A DNA stretch of 64,000 bases from Brachynemurus nebulosus (lineage: Eukaryota; Arthropoda; Insecta; Neuroptera; Myrmeleontidae), in assembly GCA_035578155.1 (NCBI GenBank), contig JAPWDM010000012.1, positions 11,414,501-11,478,500 on the forward strand, read 5' to 3'. Shown here in pieces: positions 1 through 9,757 of this stretch. Made by a program: the position numbers and the translations under genes. Every line of letters begins with the position of its first letter. Within the stretch, counting starts at the first letter, position 1. The notes beneath the pieces were generated by a model, which was not told the origin of the DNA, did not search any database, and saw nothing but the letters and a program-made list of their open reading frames with translations.

Positions 1-345
1 AACAAAAGTTTCACAGCAAACGGGCACCGATAAGTTGTAGTATTGGAGCAGGTAGAGAAGTTCGTTCGTCGTTTTGACGAGTACGTATGATTCTAGGGTT
101 AATTACGAATCTAATGAAATTAAGCCGGAGTCGATATTATCATTTGTTCTCGCGATATGCGAGACGAAAGAAAATTCACGAACGAACGAACGAACGAACG
201 AACGAACGAACACATTCACAGATATCACGCTAAAAATGATGGATTCGGATTCTAGTGATCTTGAAACGTGGAGATATGTCAAAATTAGCGATTCGTAAAA
301 TCGGACCCGTTACAATAACTCCCTATGGGAAGTTAATAATCGAGG
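1..345. repeat. Dispersed repeat copy, partly shared with 4380-4490 and 55213-55460
   Basis: The first ~115 bases recur in inverted orientation at about 4380-4490 (shared words: GTTGTAGTA, GGAGCAGGTAGAGAAGTT, ACGTATGATT, AGGGTTAA). Bases ~115-340 recur in inverted orientation at 55213-55460, including the tetranucleotide run, the word GGAGATATGTCAAAATTAGC and the stretch ending in CCTATGGGAAGTTA. I see no protein-coding signature; short open frames are built from the CGAA repeat. The superfamily is unknown. Confidence 0.7.
179..211. repeat. (CGAA)n microsatellite
   Basis: About eight uninterrupted CGAA/ACGA units. A shorter inverse-complement run (GTTC)n sits at the matching position of the related repeat near 55330, so the microsatellite is part of the repeat family rather than an independent expansion. 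Confidence 0.9.
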
Positions 346-350
346 ATATT

Positions 351-387
351 TGTCCCAAGGTACAATCACAGCTTGTACCTTGGGACA
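351..387. repeat. Perfect 15-bp-stem palindrome, TTGTACCTTGGGACA family
   Basis: Arm 351-365 (TGTCCCAAGGTACAA) and arm 373-387 (TTGTACCTTGGGACA) are exact reverse complements around a 7-base loop. Related arms occur at 562-575 and 577-590 (inverted pair, one mismatch, one-base spacer), at 924-939 and at 943-956. The word therefore recurs at least six times within 600 bp. Confidence 0.85.
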
Positions 388-1735
388 TCAATGGTTGTAC
401 CATGGAACAAACTATGCAAGACATTTTAAGCTCTGAAAGCAAAATATATATACGTTGGGCTTTGGCCGGGTGACTTTGTCCTTACTCCGCGGCATCTGGA
501 TAGATAAAGACAAATATTGAAAACAAACTTACCTATAAATCTCTGTAAAAAAAGCAATACCTTGTACCTTAGGACCGTCCCAAGGTACAAATTTCAATTG
601 CATACAATAAAGTGTGGTTATATTTTTTAATTAGGGAACTCCAGTGATATATGTCAAAATAAATAGTTACGAATGTGTATAATAACTATTTGTATCTTTA
701 ATCATTTACTCACCTCAAAATACTTCGAGTAAAATGACGATTTATATGGATTACAAAAAAAAAAAAAAAAAAAAAAAAACGGCAAAAATCTCACAACCTT
801 GCACATAGAAGAAACGAGTCAAAATGGTCGACTTTACTGCGTGTGTTTTGAGTATTTGTGTCAAATACTCATTAAATTTCACTACTAATCATTTTACAAT
901 ACATTGGTTCTCAAATTATGGGCTTGTACCGAGGTACAAGGTGTCCTGAGGTACAAGGATCTCCTAAAGTAGGTTTGTTGAGACACCCAATCCCAGGGCC
1001 GTGGAGAAATATGGCGGGCCCCGTGAAGAAACCGTATTTTTTAAAAATTTTTTCTTCCAAAAATCTGTGGTGAGCAAAAGAAAAACTCCTAACTTTCTCC
1101 AGGGTCCTCTACTGACAGCTACGGGCCCCCGCCTCAAGCCCGGGCCCCGGGGCTGCAACCCCGAGCACCCCAAACTTTCGTCGGGCCTGCCCAATCCGTC
1201 TAAAAATATATTAACTTAACTAACCGTCAAAATATATATTTGTCGCCAAATATTTGATAATTAAACTAATTTTGATTGGCATTTGAAAATTTTTAGGGCA
1301 CCGTAAGATTGAATAGTACGGATGAACCTTTTTTATGTGGCGGAGAAGAACCGCATGAAAAGAATTATTCAAAAATAGCTATAAAAAGTACAGTTCTCTC
1401 CAGATTGTAACAAAACTTTCTTTATGCGGTGGGTCGGGACCTTAGCAGTTGTTTTTCTAAACAAGATAAAGCACTAATAAATTTCGACGCACACTTTTAT
1501 TTCAATTTTCTCTGTCCCCTGTCCTCTGTTCTCCATTTCTCTGCAAAAAAAATTTTTTTGTCAAAAAATATGAAAAATTTCGCAAGAAAGCTATTGCTCC
1601 GATAGAATTTCGTTGGAACTTTAGTCAGCCCTGACTAGTCGCATTCCATTAACTGCTACCTGCTGTTCTTGCGTCTCTTTTGATATCATAGGAGTCTCTA
1701 CTGATCCTGCTGTCCTTCCTATTCACCTTAATTAT
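388..1735. other. Non-coding interval with palindromes, poly-A run and a GC-rich island
   Basis: Holds the repeated TTGTACCTTGGGAC-type arms (562-590 and 924-956), a run of 25 A (755-779), and a short markedly GC-rich block at about 985-1200 that contrasts with the AT-rich surroundings. Open frames cross the GC-rich block on both strands, but neither resembles a known protein; they follow from its low stop-codon density. The block is probably a transposon fragment. I found no convincing terminal repeats for it. Confidence 0.5.
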
Positions 1736-2602
1736 TAGAGCATGGATACCGGTATTTCGGTACTACCGAAAAACCGGGATACCGGACATTTTTATACGTT
1801 TTATAAAACCGGTATCAAAATTTCAGATACCGGTATTTCGGTTTCGATATTAGAAAAATCAGATACTTTATATAATTACATATTTTAAATATTTTTACGT
1901 TAGATTTACTATTGGTATTGAATGGTTATAGAGTATACAATATAGTATCTTCAATTTTGTTTAATGTTTTCCAGATGTCCAGTTGACCAAATACCTTGTA
2001 TTCATTCATATGTTTTTATACATAGTCTTTAAAATTCTGGAATACATGTTTTTAAGTATTTTTCTGTCGAAAAAAATACCAAGTTACCTATGTTTGGGTA
2101 AAATATTTTACTATTGCTGAATAATATTGTTGATTCTAATGGTATTTAAAAAATTCCTTGCTCTGTGTAAATAAAAGGGTGAAATTTAAAAATTGATGTC
2201 CATGTATTTTTTTAAAATTATTTTAGAATTGCCACCATGTCGTTGGACTATTTAAGCTGTGATTTTTCGCTCTTGCAGTTCGTGGGTATATCTTTTCAAA
2301 TTAAATGCGCAGTAGAATCGAAGAAAATTTATATTTAACTATTTTTTGTTGTTATTCCGTTTACTTTGTTTTACTATTTTATATTTTGTATTTAGTTTTA
2401 GTTAGATTTTTAAAATCTAAAAATGATGGAATTTGTTATTATTACTGTTATCACTCATTTTCAGTAAAACATATTACCTACTTATACAAAAACGATTTTC
2501 ATTAAGAGTGTTTTTTTAATATTTTTATTTTTTTTATACCATTTTCATTCAATACCGAAAAAATACCGGTATTATAAAAAGACACCGGTATTCCAAGCCC
2601 TA
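1736..2602. mobile_element. hAT-type non-autonomous element (867 bp)
   Basis: The 5' end TAGAGCATGGATACCGGT and the reverse complement of the 3' end, TAGGGCTTGGAATACCGGT, form imperfect terminal inverted repeats. They are flanked by a perfect 8-bp direct duplication TTAATTAT (1728-1735 and 2603-2610), the target-site length typical of hAT. TACCGGTAT words recur just inside both ends. No transposase reading frame is recognisable, so it is a deletion derivative or MITE. No autonomous source copy is in the window. Confidence 0.85.
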
Positions 2603-2958
2603 TTAATTATATTTCAATTTTATGTAGATTATCAATTTGGATAAATATATCGAATACTGGTAAAAATTAACATAATTTTATAAAGGAACTGTGATATGGA
2701 ATTTCTTATCACTTACAAATTACAAAGTATAGAGAAAACGACGACAATTGGAAATGACTCATTGTCATAAATTTATGTTTTAGACAAACTCGTAATATAA
2801 CTGTCTCTCTTAAAGATCTACTATCTAATATATTGAAAAAGGATAGTAGAAATTATAATGTCTTTTATATGTGACAAAATTTTATTTTTGAAATGAGTCA
2901 TTTTCATTTAATATAAATTTGACTTTAATTTAACCTAGTCCAGTTTTTGCAGTGTTGC
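2603..2958. other. AT-rich interval, nothing recognised
   Basis: Lies between two hAT insertions (it begins with the 8-bp target duplication of the upstream one). I see no gene, repeat or RNA in it. Confidence 0.5.
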
Positions 2959-2966
2959 ACTATTAA

Positions 2967-3847
2967 CAGGGGCGTAGCTACCGCCGTATTAGCCGTATCA
3001 ATGATACGGGGCTCCCGGGCTACAGAGGCCCCTAACGTGTGTAAGCAAAAGTTAGTAAAATATTACCCACAATGTCACCTAATCTCGTGCTTCCCGGGAA
3101 AAAAACATACAACAAAACCGTCATACGAGAGAATTTCAGACCCGGAATCATATTTCAAAGTCAATGTATACAATTGCTGTTTAGATATATTAATTTCTCA
3201 AATTAAACAGATTTCAGAGCCTTTGTGACCTGAGTAATACGTTTGAAGTATTACAACCGGAGAAACTCCTATCTTCTTGCAACGAAGTGATAAAACGCCG
3301 GAAAATATTGTCGGCTAAATACAGTAAAGACATCTCAGTTAATCTTTATGAACAATTAATTGCACTGAAAACATGCTTAAAATCTGAAATTCAAAAAATT
3401 CATTCCATTAAGGAGCTCATGGAATTATTGCTGATAAAATTCAATAGCCTTGCATCCAGTTTTCCGGAGGTAATAACAGCATGCTTTCTATTCTTGACCC
3501 TTCCAGTTACAACCGCAACAGCTGAAAGAAATTTTTCAAAATTAAAATTGATAAAAATTACCTAAGGACTTCGGTGGGACAGGAACGGCTATCAGACTTG
3601 TCAACCGTCTTCAACTATAGATGATTTAATAAATCAATTTGCCGAAAAAAGGCAAGGAAAGTGTATATTTAATTTGAATTGTTTGGCTAGCTCAATTTCT
3701 AGGAGGAAGCGATAACTTATAATCAATAAATATTTATTTTAATTTAATGCAAGCATTTTTGTTTCTTTTGTGAGAATCCTTTACCCTTCATTTGGGCCCC
3801 CCAACTAATTTTGATACAGGGCCCCTCCAAGGCACGCTACGCCACTG
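2967..3847. mobile_element. hAT element with decayed transposase (881 bp)
   Basis: Begins CAGGGGCGTAGC and ends with the complement of CAGTGGCGTAGC (11 of 12 identical), flanked by a perfect 8-bp duplication ACTATTAA (2959-2966 and 3848-3855). Just inside both ends are runs of the type GGGGCTCCCGGGC / GGGCCCC. The interior carries a frameshifted C-terminal piece of an hAT transposase (separate entry). At 881 bp it is far shorter than an autonomous hAT element, so most of the transposase has been lost. Confidence 0.9.
3150..3660 (+). pseudogene. hAT transposase remnant (C-terminal dimerisation region), frameshifted
   Basis: The frame from 3287 reads through FLTLPVTTATAERNFSKLKL, the conserved core of the hAT C-terminal dimerisation region in TTF-type/ZMYM1-like transposases (A-T-A-E-R-x-F-S-K-L-K). 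Near 3560 a one-base shift moves the continuation NYLRTSVGQERLSDL into another frame, and around 3610 a second shift precedes IDDLINQFAEKR. Upstream, YFKVNVYNCCLDILISQIKQ (about 3150-3215) matches the pattern that precedes this region in the same family, but a stop follows it. The zinc finger and most of the catalytic region are missing. It cannot encode an active enzyme. Sequence similarity is from recognition of the motif, not from a search. Confidence 0.8.
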
Positions 3848-3855
3848 ACTATTAA

Positions 3856-5116
3856 CTTTCCATATTTAATTTTTTTTAGTATAATCTTACCAGTCGGAAC
3901 ACTAACACGTCCCTATTCCTCGACTAGTTCCCACTATTCCTATCAGTAGTATCAGTAGTATCTAAATCTTTGACCATTCCTATACCTCGGACACTATATT
4001 ATCGTCGTCGGTAAGTTCGGACGTGTGTGGTCAAACACCACAGTAGATAGATTTTCGAGATAAATGTAACCACAATTACCTACATTTTGTAAAAATTTAA
4101 TGGAATTTCTGTTTTGTATACATAACACATATACACTTATATACGTACAAGTTGTACACGTGTGAACATATGTGTTCATATTACATCATTTACATACATG
4201 TGTACGTGTAACTTACCGCTGTCACTTAAATCACTTCATCAGCAGCAGTGTTACACAACCGGAGAGTCAGAGAACGGATATTATGTCATCAGAAAATAGA
4301 GAATTATTAACATCAAATCGTTATTAACTGATCAGTCAAATCAATAATTGTAATATTATCTATCGGTGCACATCCATATTTTTATTAACCCTGAAATCAT
4401 ACGTAGGTACAAGTCAAATTGACGACCAAACTTCTCTACCTGCTCCAGTACTACAACTTGCAGTTGCCTGCCTATTCTGAAACTTCTGTTATCTAATTTT
4501 GTTCATAGTTGCTGTCGTCTTGTGTATATTAAAATAGTATGCGTCAATTTCACGACGATGTATGATTAACCGATGTTTCTTTATTAAAGATTTTGTACTT
4601 TACATATAAAAGATTTCCTAATTTTTCTAAAATTTATTAAAGATATGGATGTTATAATTAATTTATTCAATGATTATGATAATGTGAAAGATGATTTCAG
4701 CTGTTTGACTTATAGAGACGACATAATACTGATGTTTTAATATATTGAATCGAAAACCAAAGAATGCGTTTCAAGTGACTTAATAAAAGATTAACAATTA
4801 ATTTTGTGGAAAATATTTTAATTTTATAATTTCTTGAGATCTTATTCGAAAACTTATTAACAAATTTTAGAAAATTTACAAATGTGCCTAAGGAGGAAAT
4901 AACTACATAATATCAACGGGAATATTTGTGACCGAGAAATTTCACATTCTGTAAAGTCACACATGTCCACCGACTCATTATAGTTCATAAATTAATTGTT
5001 TGAAAGACCATGTCTTATGATACAATTGATGTATTTATCTATTTTTAAATTTTTATTATATAATAAAAATATGCTTTGATAAAAAGATTAAAAAAATTAA
5101 TAAATATTTAGGTAGG
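3856..5116. other. Intergenic AT-rich sequence with an inverted copy of the left-edge repeat
   Basis: Bases ~4380-4490 are an inverted copy of bases ~1-115. At 4552-4570 the word ACGACGATGTATGATTAAC occurs and is repeated directly at about 6600-6618, 2 kb downstream, next to a GTCAAATTGAC palindrome; the two copies bracket the 5119-6478 insertion. No gene is recognised. Confidence 0.5.
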
Positions 5117-5118
5117 TA

Positions 5119-6478
5119 GGGTAAAAGCCCCGTTTGTGGAACGCGATCCAATAGAAAAACAGTTTTGACATTTATATCTTAATGAAGTTATTTCTGAAAG
5201 AAACCTCTGATAACAAAAATTATTATTAATAGAATGATTATTTTTCAATTTAAATTCACCTCGCATATAATGTTTCCTCACTTAATTTAAGAAATACAAA
5301 TATATATCGAACAATTTTTGTTGAATTCGTGAATTTTTATAATGGTGGATGATCATTATTCAAAACATATGAGTTATAAATTGTAACATTTTTCACCGAA
5401 TTTTTAAAGTTATTAGCATAATAAAAGTATACAAATAATTTTTATTAGTCCATTTAAGAGATTAGGATAGCTAAATTATCTTTTTATACAGGTTAAATAT
5501 TATTTGTAGAAGTGTTTTTAAATGAGTTCGAAGTTTTAGGGTATGTATTCCATTTTGAGAATGACCTATTACTTACCTATTTTATAAACATTTTTAATTT
5601 ATTTTTGGGCCTAAAACACTTAACTAACTGTTTTTATAATTTCACTTTAATATTTTCTTTATTTCAGAACGTAAAATCAATTGAAAAATAATTAATATTG
5701 AATTAAAACTTCGAAATTTTTATAATTAAATAAAAACGTCAGGCATATTAGATTTGAAATGACGTATAATTATCATATAACATAACTAATTAAAAATTAA
5801 CAATGGTAGATGGGTAAGTTAGGAAAATACACGATGTTTTTTAAAACATCCTAGATGACACTAGGTGGCGAAAATCGTATACTGTAAGTACTATGAAACG
5901 TATATTAATTTTTTAAACGTACTTCACAGACCGAACGCTTTGTGGCACTCCTAGCAATTTATGTTGGACACTATTTATGTTATGACACACATGGGCGCCA
6001 TTTTGCATAAAAGTTTGATGATGAAAAAACCTTAATAATCTGTTCCAGTAATTTTAAAAATGATTTCCTGCAAAATCACGTTTTTTGACTTGTGTCAGTT
6101 TTCTAGAAAACCATCAATAAATACTTACATAGATACATCAAAAGATGTCGCAACTCGCCATATCCGTATGTCAAAAGATGGAACTGTATGCCATGTATGT
6201 TAAATACGTGTTTTTTTTTAGGTGCCTATGCTGATTTTTTAAAGGGTGTTAATATATTCTGCCTGTTTTTTTATACGTGTCAACAAATTATAAAACAAAA
6301 CATTAATAAATCAAAATTCTTGGGTTATATTTTCTTAAAAACATATTGATTGGATTAAAAAAACTTGGTTTCATGCTTATTAAGAAAAAAAAATGGGTGT
6401 TTAATTCATTTGTTAATTTTTATAAGCAAGTTTGATGAAATACCTAAAAATAGTGTTCCACAATCGGGGCTTTTACCC
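5119..6478. mobile_element. TA-flanked terminal-inverted-repeat element (1360 bp)
   Basis: The termini are 24-bp inverted repeats with a single mismatch, starting GGGTAAAAGCCCCG, and TA dinucleotides flank both ends (5117-5118 and 6479-6480). The TA target suggests the Tc1/mariner (possibly pogo-like) superfamily. No transposase frame is present. About 100 bp of the interior (6022-6115) is similar to 37870-37970, so part of the filling is shared with another repeat. Confidence 0.8.
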
Positions 6479-6480
6479 TA

Positions 6481-7263
6481 TATTAGAAAACTTTTCCAAA
6501 TGCAATTTTTGTAAATATTTTGTTCGTTTTTGTAGTATTGTTATGTAAGAAAAATGTTTATTACAAATAAACTCAAAAATTGACGTCCATTCGTCAAATT
6601 GACGACGATGTATGATTAACGTTTCTCATAGACCAACGTATGATTCTAGGGAATACCGTGTGAGTTTTTTAAGAGTTGCCACTTTTATTACAGCAAAACC
6701 GTTGATTTAATCGAAAAATTGTTCAAATAAGAGTTGTAGATATCGACGGGGGCAACCGATTGCTATAATCAGGAGCTTTATAGCTCTTATGGTTTTTGAG
6801 CTATGATACAAACGTATAGATTTTTAAATAAGACTATATATAGTTTAATTTTTGAATTTTTTTTTAATTTATCAGTTAGGCGGTAAAAATATGCATATGG
6901 GTCTGTCTGTCCATACCAAAAGGTCCATAAAATAAAAAAATAAAAAATATGATAAAATTATAATATTACTGGTATTGTGTTGTGTATTAGATGTAGGAAG
7001 TGGGCACCACTGTGTTTTTGCAGGGAACTTGTGTTTTGTTTGTTTTTTTGCCAGTTGTTTGGAGGCAATGTTGATTGTTAATGGTGTGTTGATTTTTTTG
7101 TATCCTTTTTAAGAATAATGTTACAGTTATAGTTGAAAGTTGAGACGTTTTAATACAAGAACTACAATCTACAGGATCTAAGGTAACTATAACCCTAAAG
7201 CTTTTACTTCAAACTAATTTCATATAATTATGAAATGGATGAAAGATTAGCAACCCAGTAACT
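6481..7263. other. Intergenic AT-rich sequence
   Basis: Contains at 6590-6660 a GTCAAATTGAC palindrome and a further partial copy of the left-edge repeat (ACGTATGATTCTAGGG). At about 6890 a stretch ATATGCATATGGGT resembles the inverse complement of 8513-8530, hinting that the following motif cluster lies inside an inverted-repeat element. No gene seen. Confidence 0.45.
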
Positions 7264-8507
7264 GTAACGTGAGTTACCAAAACATTAATTTGTTCCTGTA
7301 ACTTTAAGAAAATTGGACTCAGACATATGATTTTTTGTATTCTCTTCACAAATAACTCATTGATTGCAGAACTAATTTTTTTATATTTTTACAAAAAACA
7401 AAAATGTAAATTTAACGTACCTAAAAATGTAACGTGAGTTACCAGAATGGTAACTCACGTTACGGAGTTTCTTAAATAGGAGTTGTTTCTTTATTCGAGA
7501 AATGATGTGTGCCAGAGTAATGAGGATACCATCCCTGAAGTAAAAGTTATGTGTTTGAAGTGTGTTTCTGGACAAAATAACAAACTTTTCAAAATAGATG
7601 AAAATGACGTTACTTTTGTTAGTGTTAACAGGTTTTAAATGTACTTCCTTACCCAGAAATTGAAATGAAAGGTGGTAGGATGTACTACAAGTTGATATTA
7701 AAGAGAAGTAAAAAAACAGTAAGGGTTTCCCATTATGAATTTAGAAATGTTTTAACCAGTATTATAAGACAGCCTACTATAAATTGTAGGATTAAAATAA
7801 ATAGGCTACTTTTTCACCTTCTGTTTAAAACTTCTATTGCTTAGGACTAGTATTTTATAGTTTATAGCAGGTATTATAAAATTGTTCTGTTATTCTGATA
7901 TTTAGTAATAATAAAACTTTCCTAGTATTTCATATGTGTCGCTTAATTTGTTTGCCTAAATTCTTCTTTTCTAAAATTACTTCTAAATAAAAAAGGGCTT
8001 CAAGATTGTAAAATATTCTTTTAAAAACTGTATACATTGATTTGAGTAATGAATAATTATTCTATATAACTGTTTTCAAACCATTTTCCAATGAAGACAA
8101 AATGTAACGTGAGTTACCGTAACGTGAGTTACCGACATTGATATGGGATTTTAATAATAAAGTCTTCTACAGGCATAGGAAAATTTTGACAAACTTATCA
8201 TCTTCTATATAACACACACAGGTTGAATATAAAAAAAAATTATTCTTGTAACTTTGAATCGGGAGCAGAAAAAAGCAATTGACTCCAAAGTAAATTTTTT
8301 ACTGTCCCTTTTTTGTAACGTGAGTTACCAAAATGTTTAAATTATTATTTCAGTTGTGGACAATTCAAAAGCTTTAAAAAAAAATGATGGTAAAAGCAGA
8401 TCATCATGTTAATACTAGGAAAAATTCCGATTAAAAAATGTTTTAACTTAGTGTTGTTATAATACAAAAACTCTTAAATTTTGATTCACTTGGTAACGTG
8501 AGTTACC
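7264..8507. repeat. Cluster of seven GTAACGTGAGTTACC motifs
   Basis: Exact copies of the 15-mer lie at 7264-7278, 7429-7443, 8104-8118, 8119-8133 (head-to-tail), 8315-8329 and 8493-8507, plus one in inverse complement at 7449-7463. The core is a near-palindrome with GTAAC/GTTAC arms around GTGA. The surrounding sequence is ordinary AT-rich DNA and does not repeat with the motif, so this is a set of discrete sites rather than a tandem satellite. Possible roles are transposase-binding subterminal repeats of an unbounded element, or a transcription-factor cluster. Neither can be decided from sequence. Confidence 0.85.
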
Positions 8508-8760
8508 GTGGACATACCCATATGTATTTGAGGCCACTTTAACCGACAGTGTTTTTTTTGGTTACATTTCTTTTTCATCCAAGAAAAGAACCTTTTCCAG
8601 TACCATTTCTATCATACAAATTTGGCTGTAATAAAAATAGCAACTCTGAAAAAACTCACCTGGTACATGTATAATTTTTGTTCGAAAAATTGGTTGATGG
8701 TAGGAACTATAGGCAAAAAGCATTACACATATGTTTAATAGATTGCCGCAATTGTTCCTT
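8508..8760. other. Short flank of the LTR retrotransposon
   Basis: No feature seen. The sequence TGGACATACCCATATG at about 8510 is roughly the inverse complement of a segment near 6895. The retrotransposon is inserted after ...GTTCCTT. Confidence 0.4.
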
Positions 8761-8897
8761 TGTCGTATGCTGTAATCAGCAAACACAACAAAAAATACCA
8801 CAAGGGAATCACCGATGGAATTCCCCGAGTCAACAGAAACACCGGGAACCACCGCACCGGGAAGTACATCGAGGGATCCCCACATATAATTAAAAAA

Positions 8898-8924
8898 TAT
8901 ATAAATAGCTAATTTCTCTTTCAG
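8898..8924 (+). promoter_or_regulatory. Candidate LTR core promoter (TATA-like plus initiator-like)
   Basis: TATATAAATAG at 8898-8908 is followed at about 25 bp by TCAG (8921-8924), a spacing compatible with RNA polymerase II initiation. The same arrangement is in the 3' LTR at 16528-16554. If initiation is there, the R region would begin near 8923 and the AATAAA at 9017 would lie downstream of it as required. Inferred from motif and spacing only. Confidence 0.45.
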
Positions 8925-9016
8925 AAAGTTAGTCTTGTGAGAGTATTCATAACATTAGTCTTGTGATAATAGTCTTGCGAAAGCTTTGTAAACTTTATTT
9001 GTAAGTAATATTCTTC

Positions 9017-9022
9017 AATAAA
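9017..9022 (+). terminator. Polyadenylation signal AATAAA in the LTR
   Basis: A canonical hexamer about 95 bp downstream of the candidate initiation site. In the 3' LTR (16647-16652) it would direct cleavage of the genomic RNA. It follows a GTAAGT word at 9001-9006 that could act as a splice donor. Confidence 0.5.
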
Positions 9023-9110
9023 TATATTTTAACTTAAAAATAACTTCGTTGTTAATATAAAATACCTACGAGTAAAAAAGTAATAAAGTAAAAGTGAACT
9101 TCGAAAAAGA

Positions 9111-9217
9111 CAGAAGAACAACGCCGAAAACTAATCATCATCAAGAAAACAGAAAAACAACGCCGAAAACTAATCATCATCAAGAAAACAGAAAAACAAC
9201 GCCGAAAACTAATCATC
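9111..9217. repeat. 39-bp direct repeat, nearly three copies, inside the LTR
   Basis: Units start at 9111, 9150 and 9189 (the last partial), each containing ACAACGCCGAAAACTAATCA. The copy in the 3' LTR lies at 16741-16847 with the same number of units. Confidence 0.95.
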
Positions 9218-9539
9218 GAAATCACAAGCCTCCGGATCGTCGCCCCGATAGAGCAACAACATAAGAATTCAGAGGAATTCTCCTGCTCCTGAAGAGGAAT
9301 ACTGCAATCCAAACTGCTCCGGCAAACAAGATTCAACTCTTCAAGCAGAATCAGTTACGGGAGTCCAGCTGGAACCTACCGAAAGGTATCTTCTAACAAG
9401 TTGCGACTTCTAAAGGGCGTCTCACGCTCCAGGCGTCCAGCGGTTTTGATATTGTACCGTGGAAAAACAAGAATCTGGCGCAGCTGAATTTTCAAATTTT
9501 CAACGTTTCAGCGAAAAGCGAGTTGCGACATAATAAAAT

Positions 9540-9558
9540 TGGCGCAGCGCGGTAGGAT
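9540..9558 (+). other. Primer binding site, tRNA-Ser type
   Basis: TGGCGCAG followed by CGCGGTAGGAT starts 9 bp after the LTR. It is complementary to the CCA-terminated 3' end of insect tRNA-Ser, except for one extra base between the two blocks. tRNA-Ser priming is known for the 17.6/297/Tom/TED-type errantiviruses, whereas gypsy itself uses tRNA-Lys. The complement is from knowledge of tRNA-Ser ends, not from a search. Confidence 0.75.
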
Positions 9559-9559
9559 A

Positions 9560-9745
9560 AGCTTCTATCAAGAAAGAAGACACGAAGTCTTCAGCTTCTA
9601 TCAAAAAAGAAGATACGAAGTCTTATCAAAAGAGACGAACCTCTTGAACTGCAAACCTTAGGATCGAAAAGTATTCACTACTTTTCATCTATCGCAAACT
9701 TCAGGATCGAAAAGTATTTACTACTTTTCATCTACCGTTAAATTC
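9560..9745 (+). repeat. Leader direct repeats with small hairpins, upstream of gag
   Basis: Two direct-repeat pairs fill the untranslated leader: a 33-bp unit (9560-9592 and 9593-9625) containing GAAGACACGAAGTCTTC-type stems, and a 43-bp unit (9660-9702 and 9703-9745) containing AAAAGTATTCACTACTTTT-type stems. A third partial copy of the second unit (AGGATCTAAAAA) runs into the start codon at 9758. Repeated stem-loops here could serve dimerisation, packaging or translation; the sequence shows only their presence. Confidence 0.85.
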
Positions 9746-9757
9746 AGGATCTAAAAA

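Larger units (their letters stand above)
8761..9530 (+). repeat. 5' LTR (770 bp)
   Basis: Begins TGTCGTATGC and ends GAGTTGCGACA; the first and last five bases are inverted repeats. It contains a TATA-like element (8898-8908), a TCAG initiator-like site about 25 bp downstream (8921-8924), an AATAAA signal (9017-9022) and nearly three copies of a 39-bp direct repeat (9111-9217). An antisense open frame of 94 codons crosses the repeat, but it has no family features and probably follows from the repeat composition. Confidence 0.97.

Noticed and set aside
964..1219. Overlapping open frames on both strands in the GC-rich block
   Set aside because: Both strands open because stops are rare in GC-rich DNA; neither resembles a protein.
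8562..8885. Minus-strand open frame of 107 codons crossing the left LTR edge (and its near-copy at 16285-16515)
   Set aside because: It spans host flank and LTR, and the shared part is only the LTR in antisense; no family features.
9052..9336. Minus-strand 94-codon frame in each LTR with repeated SFRRCFSVFLMM-type units
   Set aside because: The repetition simply mirrors the 39-bp DNA repeat; no domain or start context supports a gene.
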